Of a stretch of DNA of 11,763 bases, positions 1-5,500 are shown piece after piece. The notes under the pieces were generated by a model. The model was given only the letters and a program-made list of their open reading frames with translations, had not been told where the DNA came from and did no database searches. Position numbers and translations under genes: made by a program. Numbering within the stretch: position 1 is the first letter of the stretch; every line of letters begins with the position of its first letter. This stretch comes from Promethearchaeota archaeon. GTDB taxonomy: Archaea > Asgardarchaeota > Lokiarchaeia > Sigynarchaeales > SOKP01. Location: the NCBI GenBank assembly GCA_016839845.1, contig JAEOTL010000423.1, positions 1-11,763 on the forward strand, read 5' to 3'.

Positions 1-57
1 ACTAAATTTGCAGAATTTTACAGCAAAGTAAAAGAGTCTGGTAAGATATGTTTATAA
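1..57 (+). CDS. possible C-terminal tail of a truncated gene
   Basis: Frame 1 is open from the window edge for 18 codons and ends in TAA at 55-57. It reads TKFAEFYSKVKESGKICL, which is charged and helix-like and has reasonable codon use for the region. The other two plus frames stop within the first 30 bases. The fragment is too short to assign to a family and could be chance. Bases 58-231, between it and the next gene, show no ORF, RNA gene or clear signal. Confidence 0.25.
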   Translation, partial: TKFAEFYSKVKESGKICL

Positions 58-231
58 TTTATCAGATTTCAAGAACTAAAACTAGTAGCACTACACCTGG
101 ATAGAGGAAACTCTTGGTTCGAAGTTGTTTCAATTTTTCCCAAATTTTGATTGGAATTAGAAAGGAAATGGAAATTCGAGGTCTAATTTAAATGAAGACA
201 TCATGGAAAAATTAAGCTTTTGGTTTTAAAT

Positions 232-615
232 TCAATCTTTTAAATTTCTTTCATAGCAATTACAGCAAAAAAATAGAATTTTTATACTTCGAACTTTAAA
301 TGTTCCCAAATCATGACTAATTGTCCAAAGTTCAACAAACTCTTTTAATGTAAGGTTTAAATGCCTTTTCGCAAACTCATACGTATTTGAGAAGTGTAAC
401 TTATTGCCACAGAATTTATTATAACATTCATGAGGAAATCTTTCCGTTAACAAGAAATTCAGAAAATTGAATAATTCCTTTTGGTTTGTGATTTGACAAT
501 AATCCAGTTTGAGTAATAATTCGTCTAACTCTATCAAATTATTTAGATAAGCACTAATCAAATCTTCGCAGTACCAATCCGTGTACCTTTCATTCGTGTC
601 TATAGTTTCCGGCAT
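232..615 (-). CDS. small Cys-containing hypothetical protein
   Basis: I do not recognise this 127-residue protein. It starts at an ATG with a weak TTGAG sequence just upstream and ends in TGA. The first 60 residues are acidic and leucine-rich, probably helical. Cysteines sit at C64 and C69 (C-x4-C, within HECYNKFC) and at C117, C118 and C120 near the C-terminus. These two clusters could together bind one zinc ion, but no known zinc-ribbon spacing is met, so this is a guess. There is no signal peptide or convincing membrane segment. The gene is divergent from the SCP2-like gene, sharing a 265-base intergenic region that contains two inverted repeats. The coding call rests on ORF length in an AT-rich background and a normal protein composition. 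Confidence 0.55.
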   Translation of the reverse strand: MPETIDTNERYTDWYCEDLISAYLNNLIELDELLLKLDYCQITNQKELFNFLNFLLTERFPHECYNKFCGNKLHFSNTYEFAKRHLNLTLKEFVELWTISHDLGTFKVRSIKILFFCCNCYERNLKD

Positions 616-673
616 TACTCAACAATAATGAAGTGAGTTATTCATAAATATGTTTCTATTTCATAAAATTTCA

Positions 674-710
674 GCTAACAAGAGTAACATCTCGTGAAAA
701 AAATGTTAGC
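674..710. repeat. inverted repeat GCTAACA/TGTTAGC in divergent intergenic region
   Basis: GCTAACA (674-680) and TGTTAGC (704-710) are perfect 7-base inverted arms around a 23-base spacer. The arms contain G and C, so they stand out from the AT-rich surroundings. They lie between two divergent genes, 59 bases upstream of the start at 615 and 170 bases upstream of the start at 881. They could be paired regulator half-sites or a loose stem-loop. Chance is a real alternative. Confidence 0.3.
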
Positions 711-761
711 GTATAGATTAGGGCATGAAATAGGTTGATTAATCCTTCCCATAGGTAATTT

Positions 762-777
762 TAAATCTTGAGATTTA
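762..777. promoter_or_regulatory. 16-base palindrome, candidate operator
   Basis: TAAATCTTGAGATTTA is a perfect palindrome with 7-base arms around a central TG. It lies 103 bases before the SCP2-like start, in the shared divergent region. Its size and symmetry suit a dimeric helix-turn-helix regulator. No regulator gene is visible in the window, and short palindromes arise often in AT-rich DNA. Confidence 0.3.
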
Positions 778-850
778 GTAAACTTCTCTTTTTAAAAGTT
801 ATAAAAAGTTAAATATAATGGTTAAGTAAAAATCATTAATTAATAATTCA

Positions 851-860
851 ATAAAATTTA
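851..860 (+). promoter_or_regulatory. candidate TATA box for SCP2-like gene
   Basis: ATAAAATTTA is centred about 26 bases before the ATG at 881. No Shine-Dalgarno sequence precedes that ATG (TGTTTTAAAA). Together these fit an archaeal leaderless transcript. A second TATA-like stretch lies near 809-818 and would give a leader of about 40 bases. Confidence 0.35.
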
Positions 861-880
861 ATTTCAACTGTGTTTTAAAA

Positions 881-1288
881 ATGTCAGGTGAAAAATCAGA
901 AGAACCTTCTTTAAAAGGATTTGCTGCACTGATAGGTAACTTATGTAATTCTGTCAAGGATTCAGACGAATGTAGAGAAATGATTAAAGGAATGAAGACT
1001 CGTGTTCTTTTAAACAACAAGGAAGACAAATGGGCTGCTTTAGTAACCATCATAAATGGTCAAATTTCAGTCGAAGGGATAGAAAATACGCCCAAAGAAA
1101 ACATTTCTAGAGATAAACTCAAGTGGTGGGGGTATTGGGAATTTCCTAGCTTACAAACGATTATGACAGCTCGAGACTGGAAAGCTTACAAGTGGATTAG
1201 AAAAACGGCAGGAGGAAAGGTGAAAGGGGCATCGCAAATTGCCATGGTCGGTCAGGTGTTAGCTTTAGGTTTAGCTAAAAGAGGATAA
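881..1288 (+). CDS. SCP2-like (sterol carrier protein 2 fold) protein
   Basis: This is a 135-residue soluble protein. After a short acidic start, residues 40-65 form a pattern of beta strands (RVLLNNKEDKWAALVTIING, then QISVEG). Residues 90-128 read as the usual SCP2 end: a helix (LQTIMTARDW), a short basic segment (KWIRKTAGGKVKG) and a last helix (SQIAMVGQVLALG). That order matches SCP2 domains, which bind lipids or acyl-CoA in a hydrophobic cavity. The KVKG followed by an Ala/Met-rich helix is the most family-like part. Assignment is by pattern only, so a different alpha/beta fold is possible. It has no membrane segment. It converges on the transporter gene, with an oligo-T terminator between them. 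No Shine-Dalgarno sequence is seen, so it is probably leaderless. Confidence 0.5.
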   Translation: MSGEKSEEPSLKGFAALIGNLCNSVKDSDECREMIKGMKTRVLLNNKEDKWAALVTIINGQISVEGIENTPKENISRDKLKWWGYWEFPSLQTIMTARDWKAYKWIRKTAGGKVKGASQIAMVGQVLALGLAKRG

Positions 1289-1316
1289 TCTTAAATAAAA
1301 CTTAAATTTTTTAAGT

Positions 1317-1329
1317 AAAAAAAAAAAAA
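1317..1329 (-). terminator. oligo-T terminator of the transporter gene
   Basis: A run of 13 A on the plus strand gives T13 in the minus-strand transcript, beginning 8 bases after the transporter stop codon. Oligo-T tracts are the usual archaeal intrinsic terminators. Next to it, ACTTAAA/TTTAAGT (1300-1316) is a perfect 7-base inverted repeat with a TTT loop. It contains T6 on the plus strand and may end the converging SCP2-like transcript. Confidence 0.65.
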
Positions 1330-1337
1330 TGATTAAT

Positions 1338-2750
1338 TTAGGTTGCCTCAGCGCGAAAGAGTCCCATTTCCTTTAACTTCTTTAGCATAGCTTCTTTTTT
1401 CTCTCCTTCAAGGTCGTAATATTTTCTAAAAATAAACCCCATTACAAACATTATGATCATCGGTATTAAGGCTCTATGGACTCGAACACCCCACGTAGCA
1501 AGGGCAGATTGAGCCGCAAGAGCTGTTATCGTTGGATCATATGCTGTAAGAACATGCACTAATGGTATAACAATACCTACAACAAGAAATGCAATACGGA
1601 AGAAAAAAGTTCTCATTCCTACAAATGTGGCATCTTGGCGTTTCCCTATTTTTATAGCAACTTCATCATAAGTATCAGAAGCAACTGGCATCAACATTAT
1701 AACCTCACCCGAATAGATTAATCCAGATATAAACGAAATTATTGTAGCTGAATATATATCACGTATAAATAAATAAGGTACAAAGGTAAAACCATGTAGG
1801 ATAAAAGTTATCCAATAGGTTTTCTTGAATCCATGTTTCCTTGCATAACTATACCAGAAAGGTATGATTACAATAAATGATATTGCGCCTGCAATTGAAG
1901 GTAACATTGAGTAGGCCAGGTCCAATCCATATACATCCTTAAACATATATATCCCTGAAGCACTTGCCAATTGTGTTGCGGTTGTAGCAGCTGTATATCC
2001 CGCAAGAGATACTACAAAGTTTTTTGTACCAAGTGCGATTTTAGCCACCTGAAAGAAATTTCTTTTTTCAGCAGTTTTATGTTTCTCAATAAACATTTGC
2101 TTCATCTCTTCTGATTCCTTTATCCCTGTAAATTGAATAAAATTGAAAATGATCAGCAGAATGACCATAATAATCGCATTGAGGACGAATGTTTCCGGTT
2201 GCCCATATTCTATAACCAAAGCTGATATAACGCCCAAAACGGTAATACATGCACCCAATATTAACGAGGCAATCGAAAATGCTCTTCTGCGCTCGAATTC
2301 TGAGGGAAATTGGTTAGTGAAGCCCCCATATACGTGATCATTATAAATTGAAAAAAATGCATCAAATAGAAATGTAGTCATTAAAAAATAGAGAAAAAGC
2401 GCCATATTACTTCCTGTTGGTGGTGTCCATATAAATATGAAAAGCACTAACATTGGACCACTACTAAGAACAACCCATGGTGCTCGTAATCCCCATTTTC
2501 TTGTCCATTTCAATGGTTTATCAGTTAAATAACCCAATAAAGGATCATTCACCATGTTCCAAATCGCAAATATTACATAAGCTATAGTTACAAATATTAC
2601 AGGAAGTTGCATCTCAACTTCGTAAAAATATAGAAGACGAGATAATCCTGCACTAAGTAAGTAATTGACAACTACATAACCGAAGCCATAGGCCACCATT
2701 TTCTTTGTTGGGGCAATTTCCCATTCACTTAAATCTTCTTGAATTGCCAA
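1338..2750 (-). CDS. GPH-family (MFS_2) sugar:cation symporter
   Basis: This 470-residue integral membrane protein belongs to the glycoside-pentoside-hexuronide family (MelB-like, MFS superfamily). About 12 hydrophobic segments run from residue 20 to 442, with a long cytoplasmic loop near 210-240 and a charged C-terminal tail from 443. The family signature is clear in helix II and the following loop: IWNMVNDPLLGYLTDK (63-78), then a basic RKWGLRAPW stretch (84-92). Such proteins import sugars, glycosides or uronates with H+ or Na+; the substrate cannot be read from sequence. The position matching MelB Asp55 is N65, while the match to Asp59 (D69) is kept. The start is a TTG preceded by GAGGGA at a 7-base spacing, with a TATA-like box farther up. 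The neighbouring SAF gene is a relic of a sugar-acid dehydratase, which hints at a former uronate or aldonate locus. Confidence 0.88.
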   Translation of the reverse strand: MAIQEDLSEWEIAPTKKMVAYGFGYVVVNYLLSAGLSRLLYFYEVEMQLPVIFVTIAYVIFAIWNMVNDPLLGYLTDKPLKWTRKWGLRAPWVVLSSGPMLVLFIFIWTPPTGSNMALFLYFLMTTFLFDAFFSIYNDHVYGGFTNQFPSEFERRRAFSIASLILGACITVLGVISALVIEYGQPETFVLNAIIMVILLIIFNFIQFTGIKESEEMKQMFIEKHKTAEKRNFFQVAKIALGTKNFVVSLAGYTAATTATQLASASGIYMFKDVYGLDLAYSMLPSIAGAISFIVIIPFWYSYARKHGFKKTYWITFILHGFTFVPYLFIRDIYSATIISFISGLIYSGEVIMLMPVASDTYDEVAIKIGKRQDATFVGMRTFFFRIAFLVVGIVIPLVHVLTAYDPTITALAAQSALATWGVRVHRALIPMIIMFVMGFIFRKYYDLEGEKKEAMLKKLKEMGLFRAEAT

Positions 2751-2757
2751 GTTGAAT

Positions 2758-2763
2758 TCCCTC
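2758..2763 (-). promoter_or_regulatory. Shine-Dalgarno supporting TTG start of transporter
   Basis: On the minus strand GAGGGA lies 7 bases before TTG (2750-2748). It fixes the start, because the next in-frame ATG is at residue 18, inside the conserved N-terminal region. Confidence 0.6.
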
Positions 2764-2782
2764 TAAAATTATTTTTGTTGTT

Positions 2783-2793
2783 ATTATATATTT
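2783..2793 (-). promoter_or_regulatory. TATA box of transporter gene
   Basis: AAATATATAAT on the minus strand is a good archaeal TATA match. Initiation about 25 bases downstream would fall near 2762, leaving a short leader that carries the Shine-Dalgarno sequence. The transporter is therefore probably transcribed separately from the SAF gene. Confidence 0.45.
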
Positions 2794-2860
2794 TTGTTAA
2801 AAAAAAATTGATCCGAAGATCTATTTATATCTTCTTCATATAAACAAATTTATTAATAAA

Positions 2861-2993
2861 ACAAAATAGGGAATGGATAATCGCAAAGGTTTTACATGAG
2901 CTACAGATTTTTCTACTTTATTTTTAATTTGCTGAGAAATGTTAATAACGCATGAAATAGATGAAAGAATTGCATATTCTTCATTTATTTTTT
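2861..2993 (-). pseudogene. decayed start of UxaA-family catalytic domain
   Basis: Downstream of the SAF stop codon, in the frame one base back, the minus strand encodes INEEYAILSSISCVINISQQ followed by IKNKVEKSVA. This resembles the first segment of the altronate/galactarate dehydratase catalytic domain, which in E. coli UxaA (from memory) reads RNELWILPTVGCVNGIARQI. The Cys and the surrounding E..IL and CV...I..QI pattern are shared. The join to SAF would be restored by one extra A in the A6 run at 2993-2988. About 100 bases on, a second frame change would give TFAIIHSLFC (2887-2861), similar to the family's next conserved H-x3-C segment. After that no similarity is seen, and the transporter promoter begins near 2790, so more than 300 residues of the domain are missing. 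The call is inference from a by-eye alignment. Confidence 0.5.
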
Positions 2994-3266
2994 CCTCATT
3001 CCTAGATAATAACTTTTGATGTTGTGTATATGGATCCAATCACCACGTTCGATATTTTCCGTAGCTACGCCAATGATTTCACCATACTTTCTTACCAAGT
3101 CTCCTTTTTTAATTGTTCGCAATGCAAATTTGTGACCAAGAGGAATAATCTGGTTGATTTTTATAACATCGCCTATATCCAGCTCAATCTCCTCATCCTT
3201 AAGAATCTCAGCAAGACTTGTTGCGCAATTATCATCGGAATTCAAAATAATATATTTTTTTTCCAT
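2985..3266 (-). CDS. UxaA/SuyA-type SAF-domain protein (dehydratase small half)
   Basis: This 93-residue protein is a complete SAF domain of the UxaA family. Diagnostic motifs are IPLGHKFAL (41-49), KGDLVRKYGEIIGVAT (54-69) and GDWIHIHN (75-82). In altronate dehydratase the domain is fused to the catalytic part. In sulfolactate sulfo-lyase (SuyA/SuyB) and some archaeal enzymes it is a separate small subunit. The usual GEHVHVHN motif has Trp (W77) in place of the first His. I chose the ATG at 3266, preceded by GTGAT four bases away; a GTG at 3275 in frame would add three residues. No large-subunit gene follows. Instead an out-of-frame remnant of the catalytic domain lies directly downstream, so this ORF is probably the surviving front of a broken fused gene and may be non-functional. 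A role as a small subunit for an enzyme encoded elsewhere cannot be excluded. Confidence 0.75.
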   Translation of the reverse strand: MEKKYIILNSDDNCATSLAEILKDEEIELDIGDVIKINQIIPLGHKFALRTIKKGDLVRKYGEIIGVATENIERGDWIHIHNIKSYYLGMRKK

Positions 3267-3346
3267 TTCAATCACATTTTCATTAGTTCCATAAATAATA
3301 AAAATAAGGAGGGACTAGTTTTTTTGCCGTGTTTGAGAGTTGGTAA

Positions 3347-3652
3347 TTATTTTGCTAAAGTCTTCGCGAATTCTTTTGCTTCTGATGCATAATCAACCCA
3401 TTTTTCCATATTATCTATAGGGATAATTACCCATTCTTTCATTATTCTCCCATTTCCAGGATCATAGGGAAGACCTTTTCCTGAAGTTAGTAATTCCTGT
3501 ACTCTTGTTTTCGGTAATTTTACAACATAGTTGCCCTTTTGATACATGGCAAACATTTTTTTCTTTATTTTTAATGATTCACCTTGTTTCTGTACATCCT
3601 CCATATCTAAAAAATGCATTTTGACTTTTGACCAATAATCTTCTGCTGTCAT
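3347..3652 (-). CDS. TfoX N-terminal domain (YjbR-like fold) protein
   Basis: This 101-residue protein matches the TfoX_N family. The central strands KKMFAMYQKGNYVVKLPKTR (31-50) are followed by VQELLTSGKGLPYDPGNGR (51-69) and MKEWVIIP (71-78), a very typical order, with a C-terminal helix (EKWVDYASEAKEFAKTL). The family is named for the competence regulator TfoX/Sxy. Stand-alone copies are common in bacteria and archaea, and their molecular role is not established, so no competence function is implied. The length is normal for a stand-alone domain. The start is ATG with only a weak AAGAG upstream and TATA-like sequence nearby. It lies 70 bases after the Nudix gene and 80 bases before the SAF gene, on the same strand. 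Confidence 0.8.
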   Translation of the reverse strand: MTAEDYWSKVKMHFLDMEDVQKQGESLKIKKKMFAMYQKGNYVVKLPKTRVQELLTSGKGLPYDPGNGRIMKEWVIIPIDNMEKWVDYASEAKEFAKTLAK

Positions 3653-3694
3653 AATTTTTCTCTTAAATTTAATTACTCTTATTAGAATTCATTT

Positions 3695-3718
3695 AAGTTT
3701 TCTGCTATCGTAAAACTT
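3695..3718 (-). terminator. hairpin just after the Nudix stop codon
   Basis: AAGTTTT (3695-3701) and AAAACTT (3712-3718) are perfect 7-base arms around a 10-base loop. The structure begins 4 bases after the Nudix stop codon on the minus strand. It is not followed by a T tract, so it may be a 3'-end stabilising hairpin or a processing signal rather than a true terminator. Confidence 0.35.
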
Positions 3719-3722
3719 CCTG

Positions 3723-4490
3723 CTATTTAAGATGATTCTTATTGGAATAATCCAATCGATTATGGCTTGATACTTCTTTAGCGTTTTCAAATACTTCTTG
3801 AACAGTCTTGAACTTACTAAGCCTTTGTAGTGTAGAATACTGTGGAAATATTAGTTTTATCTCCCTATTTTTAAAAGATGCTAACAGCTGTTCTGGAGAG
3901 CCCCATAAACTTTCAGTCAATTCATCCTTAAATAAATTAATCCTTTGGTTTTGAGGAAATTTACATATGAAAAATTGGGTATCAAACCTAATAGGAGACA
4001 TAGGAGGTGTGATTAATCTTCCGAAATATTGTAAATTATCAGCAGCATAATAAAGATCTTCCTTAGTCAATACTCCTGTCATTGTTTTCCGTTTCTTTTG
4101 TAGACGTTTTTGATATTTCTTGAACTTTTTATTTCGTTTTCTAATTTCTTCAATAAAAGTCCCTGTTTCATTAGTCGCAATTAAAATCCCAGTTTCTTCG
4201 AACAATTCTCGGATTGCAATTATCCAGAGGTTGGCGGGATCTTCACAGATATCCTTCAATTTTGGTATAACTTCACTATCTATTCCAAGAAGTCTTGCTC
4301 TTGATTCTTCAGTTAAATCTTGATCATCAAGTCCACCACCAGGAAAGACATGATGTTCACTCATGAACCTAGCGTTTTGATGTCTTTTTGCCATAAATAC
4401 CTCGAACTCACAATCATCATCCGTTTCTGAGCTTGGTGCTCGTTCACGGAGCAATATTACCGTAGCGGCTAATTTAGGTTCGACTGGCAT
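3723..4490 (-). CDS. Nudix hydrolase, NUDT19/CoA-diphosphatase-like
   Basis: This 255-residue soluble protein carries a Nudix fold. Strand and loop FMSEHHVFPGGG (42-53) starts the Nudix box and AIRELFEETGIL (92-103) completes it, with R94, E95, E98, E99 and G101 present. The two halves are separated by about 26 extra residues (59-86). NUDT19-type enzymes and their bacterial relatives have such an insertion in the box. TPPMSPIRFDTQFF (161-174) is another mark of that group. NUDT7/NUDT19-type enzymes cleave CoA and acyl-CoA to 3',5'-ADP and phosphopantetheine. The glutamate expected after the GG is replaced by Asp (D58). A lysine-rich stretch (residues 118-136) forms a very basic helix. The gene starts 45 bases after the SDR stop on the same strand and ends close to a hairpin. 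Substrate is inferred from family only; other nucleotide diphosphates are possible. Confidence 0.82.
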   Translation of the reverse strand: MPVEPKLAATVILLRERAPSSETDDDCEFEVFMAKRHQNARFMSEHHVFPGGGLDDQDLTEESRARLLGIDSEVIPKLKDICEDPANLWIIAIRELFEETGILIATNETGTFIEEIRKRNKKFKKYQKRLQKKRKTMTGVLTKEDLYYAADNLQYFGRLITPPMSPIRFDTQFFICKFPQNQRINLFKDELTESLWGSPEQLLASFKNREIKLIFPQYSTLQRLSKFKTVQEVFENAKEVSSHNRLDYSNKNHLK

Positions 4491-4535
4491 TTGAAGGCAA
4501 CTGAAATTATATTAAAATTTGTAAAAAATATAAAT

Positions 4536-5372
4536 TTAGAGAGGTTTATACAATCCTGTTTTTGTCCAATTTTTAGAAAAGTATCTTCCCGGCTTGTTAT
4601 ACGCGACTTCACGCCATTCCATTACCTCATCGATATTGTGGTCACCTGTGATTACAATAGTATCCTTATTTTTATACGAATCTAATGAAATATCGACAAC
4701 TTCTTCGGGAGTCATGGGCCCACCAAACTTCCCAGGGGTAGCAATGGCTGCGGGACCAAAGATCTCTGTATGAGTATTTCCCGGACAGATGCTTTTTATT
4801 TTAACTTTTGATTTAACGAAATTTAATTTAAGTTGAACCATTTCTGTAAAGGCTGAAACGAATACTTTTGATGAATGATACATAGGTTCGCGCGAGCCGT
4901 GCAATATCAATGAAGCTATAGAGGAGATATTGAAAATTACCCCTCTATCGTTATTTCGCATGACTTTCAGTGCTGCATGCATCAAACGTACAATTGCACC
5001 ACAATGTAGATTGAGCATCGTCATAAAAACGTTGCTCTTAGAGTTTTTTCCAATATAATCTTCAAGAGTACTAAATCCAGCATTGTTAACTAAGACATCA
5101 AGGTTTTGTATGCTCTCAATATGCGAAGCAACTTTTTCCATAAATTCAGGCTTGGAAAGGTCACCAATTATAATCTCGACATTGATTCCCTCTTTTTCCT
5201 TTAATTCTGCAGCAAGAGATTCCAGTCGTTCTTTTCTTCGAGCTGTAATCACCAAATCAAACCCTTGAGAACTTAAGATCCGTGCAAATGACTCGCCTAT
5301 TCCTGAACTCGCGCCTGTAATTACTGCAACACCAGGATCCTCTACTTCCATAAAATTAATTTTTACTGTCAT
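4536..5372 (-). CDS. short-chain dehydrogenase/reductase (SDR)
   Basis: This is a classical SDR with a Rossmann fold. Counting from the chosen ATG (278 residues), the cofactor loop TGASSGIG is at 19-26, NNAG at 96-99, the catalytic Asn at 121 (LNLH), Ser at 151 (NISSIAS), and Tyr165/Lys169 in YHSSK, followed by CPGN. The catalytic tetrad is complete. Basic residues after the second strand (TARRKERL) favour NADPH. It will reduce or oxidise a carbonyl/alcohol; the substrate is unknown. Two in-frame ATGs precede the fold closely. The first (5393) overlaps a TATA-like AATATATG, and the ATG at 5372 lies about 24 bases from that box, so a leaderless start at 5372 is preferred. A start at 5393 would give 285 residues and one at 5351 would give 271. 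It lies upstream of the Nudix gene and may be cotranscribed with it. Confidence 0.88.
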   Translation of the reverse strand: MTVKINFMEVEDPGVAVITGASSGIGESFARILSSQGFDLVITARRKERLESLAAELKEKEGINVEIIIGDLSKPEFMEKVASHIESIQNLDVLVNNAGFSTLEDYIGKNSKSNVFMTMLNLHCGAIVRLMHAALKVMRNNDRGVIFNISSIASLILHGSREPMYHSSKVFVSAFTEMVQLKLNFVKSKVKIKSICPGNTHTEIFGPAAIATPGKFGGPMTPEEVVDISLDSYKNKDTIVITGDHNIDEVMEWREVAYNKPGRYFSKNWTKTGLYKPL

Positions 5373-5390
5373 AATTACGAAATAAAAAGA

Positions 5391-5398
5391 CATATATT
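5391..5398 (-). promoter_or_regulatory. TATA-like box that decides the SDR start
   Basis: AATATATG on the minus strand lies about 24 bases before the ATG at 5372, the distance expected between TATA box and start codon of a leaderless archaeal mRNA. It overlaps the alternative ATG at 5393, which would then not be on the transcript. Confidence 0.4.
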
Positions 5399-5430
5399 CT
5401 TTAAATTTTCTCTTATAATGCCTAGTTACC

Positions 5431-5458
5431 TTTTAAACAGAAACTGTTGTGTTTAAAA
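5431..5458. repeat. nested inverted repeat upstream of SDR gene
   Basis: TTTTAAAC (5431-5438) and GTTTAAAA (5451-5458) are perfect 8-base inverted arms. Within them ACAGAAACTGT (5437-5447) is itself a palindrome. The structure sits between the MBL stop and the SDR promoter, about 35-60 bases upstream of the TATA-like box. It could be an activator site for the SDR gene or a hairpin ending the MBL transcript. No T tract follows on the minus strand, so an operator is slightly favoured. Confidence 0.35.
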
Positions 5459-5500
5459 GATTAGAAAATGTATGACAATCTCAAACAATTCCAATCTAAT

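Noticed and set aside
116..122. GGTTCGA, like a tRNA T-loop
   Set aside because: The flanking bases do not form a 5-base T-stem and no anticodon or acceptor stem is found around it.
617..638. ACTCA...TGAGT inverted repeat before the small Cys-containing gene
   Set aside because: Five-base arms with a 12-base spacer are too weak to call.
3306..3313. AAGGAGGG, a strong Shine-Dalgarno-like sequence on the plus strand
   Set aside because: No plausible plus-strand coding region starts downstream; it falls in the gap between minus-strand genes.
3024..3392. Plus-strand open frame of 122 codons over the SAF and TfoX-N genes
   Set aside because: It lies antisense to two well-supported family proteins, and its translation has no domain-like pattern.
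3662..3697. CTTAAAT...ATTTAAG inverted repeat between the TfoX-N and Nudix genes
   Set aside because: The arms are short and mostly A/T with a 22-base spacer, which is expected by chance in this composition.
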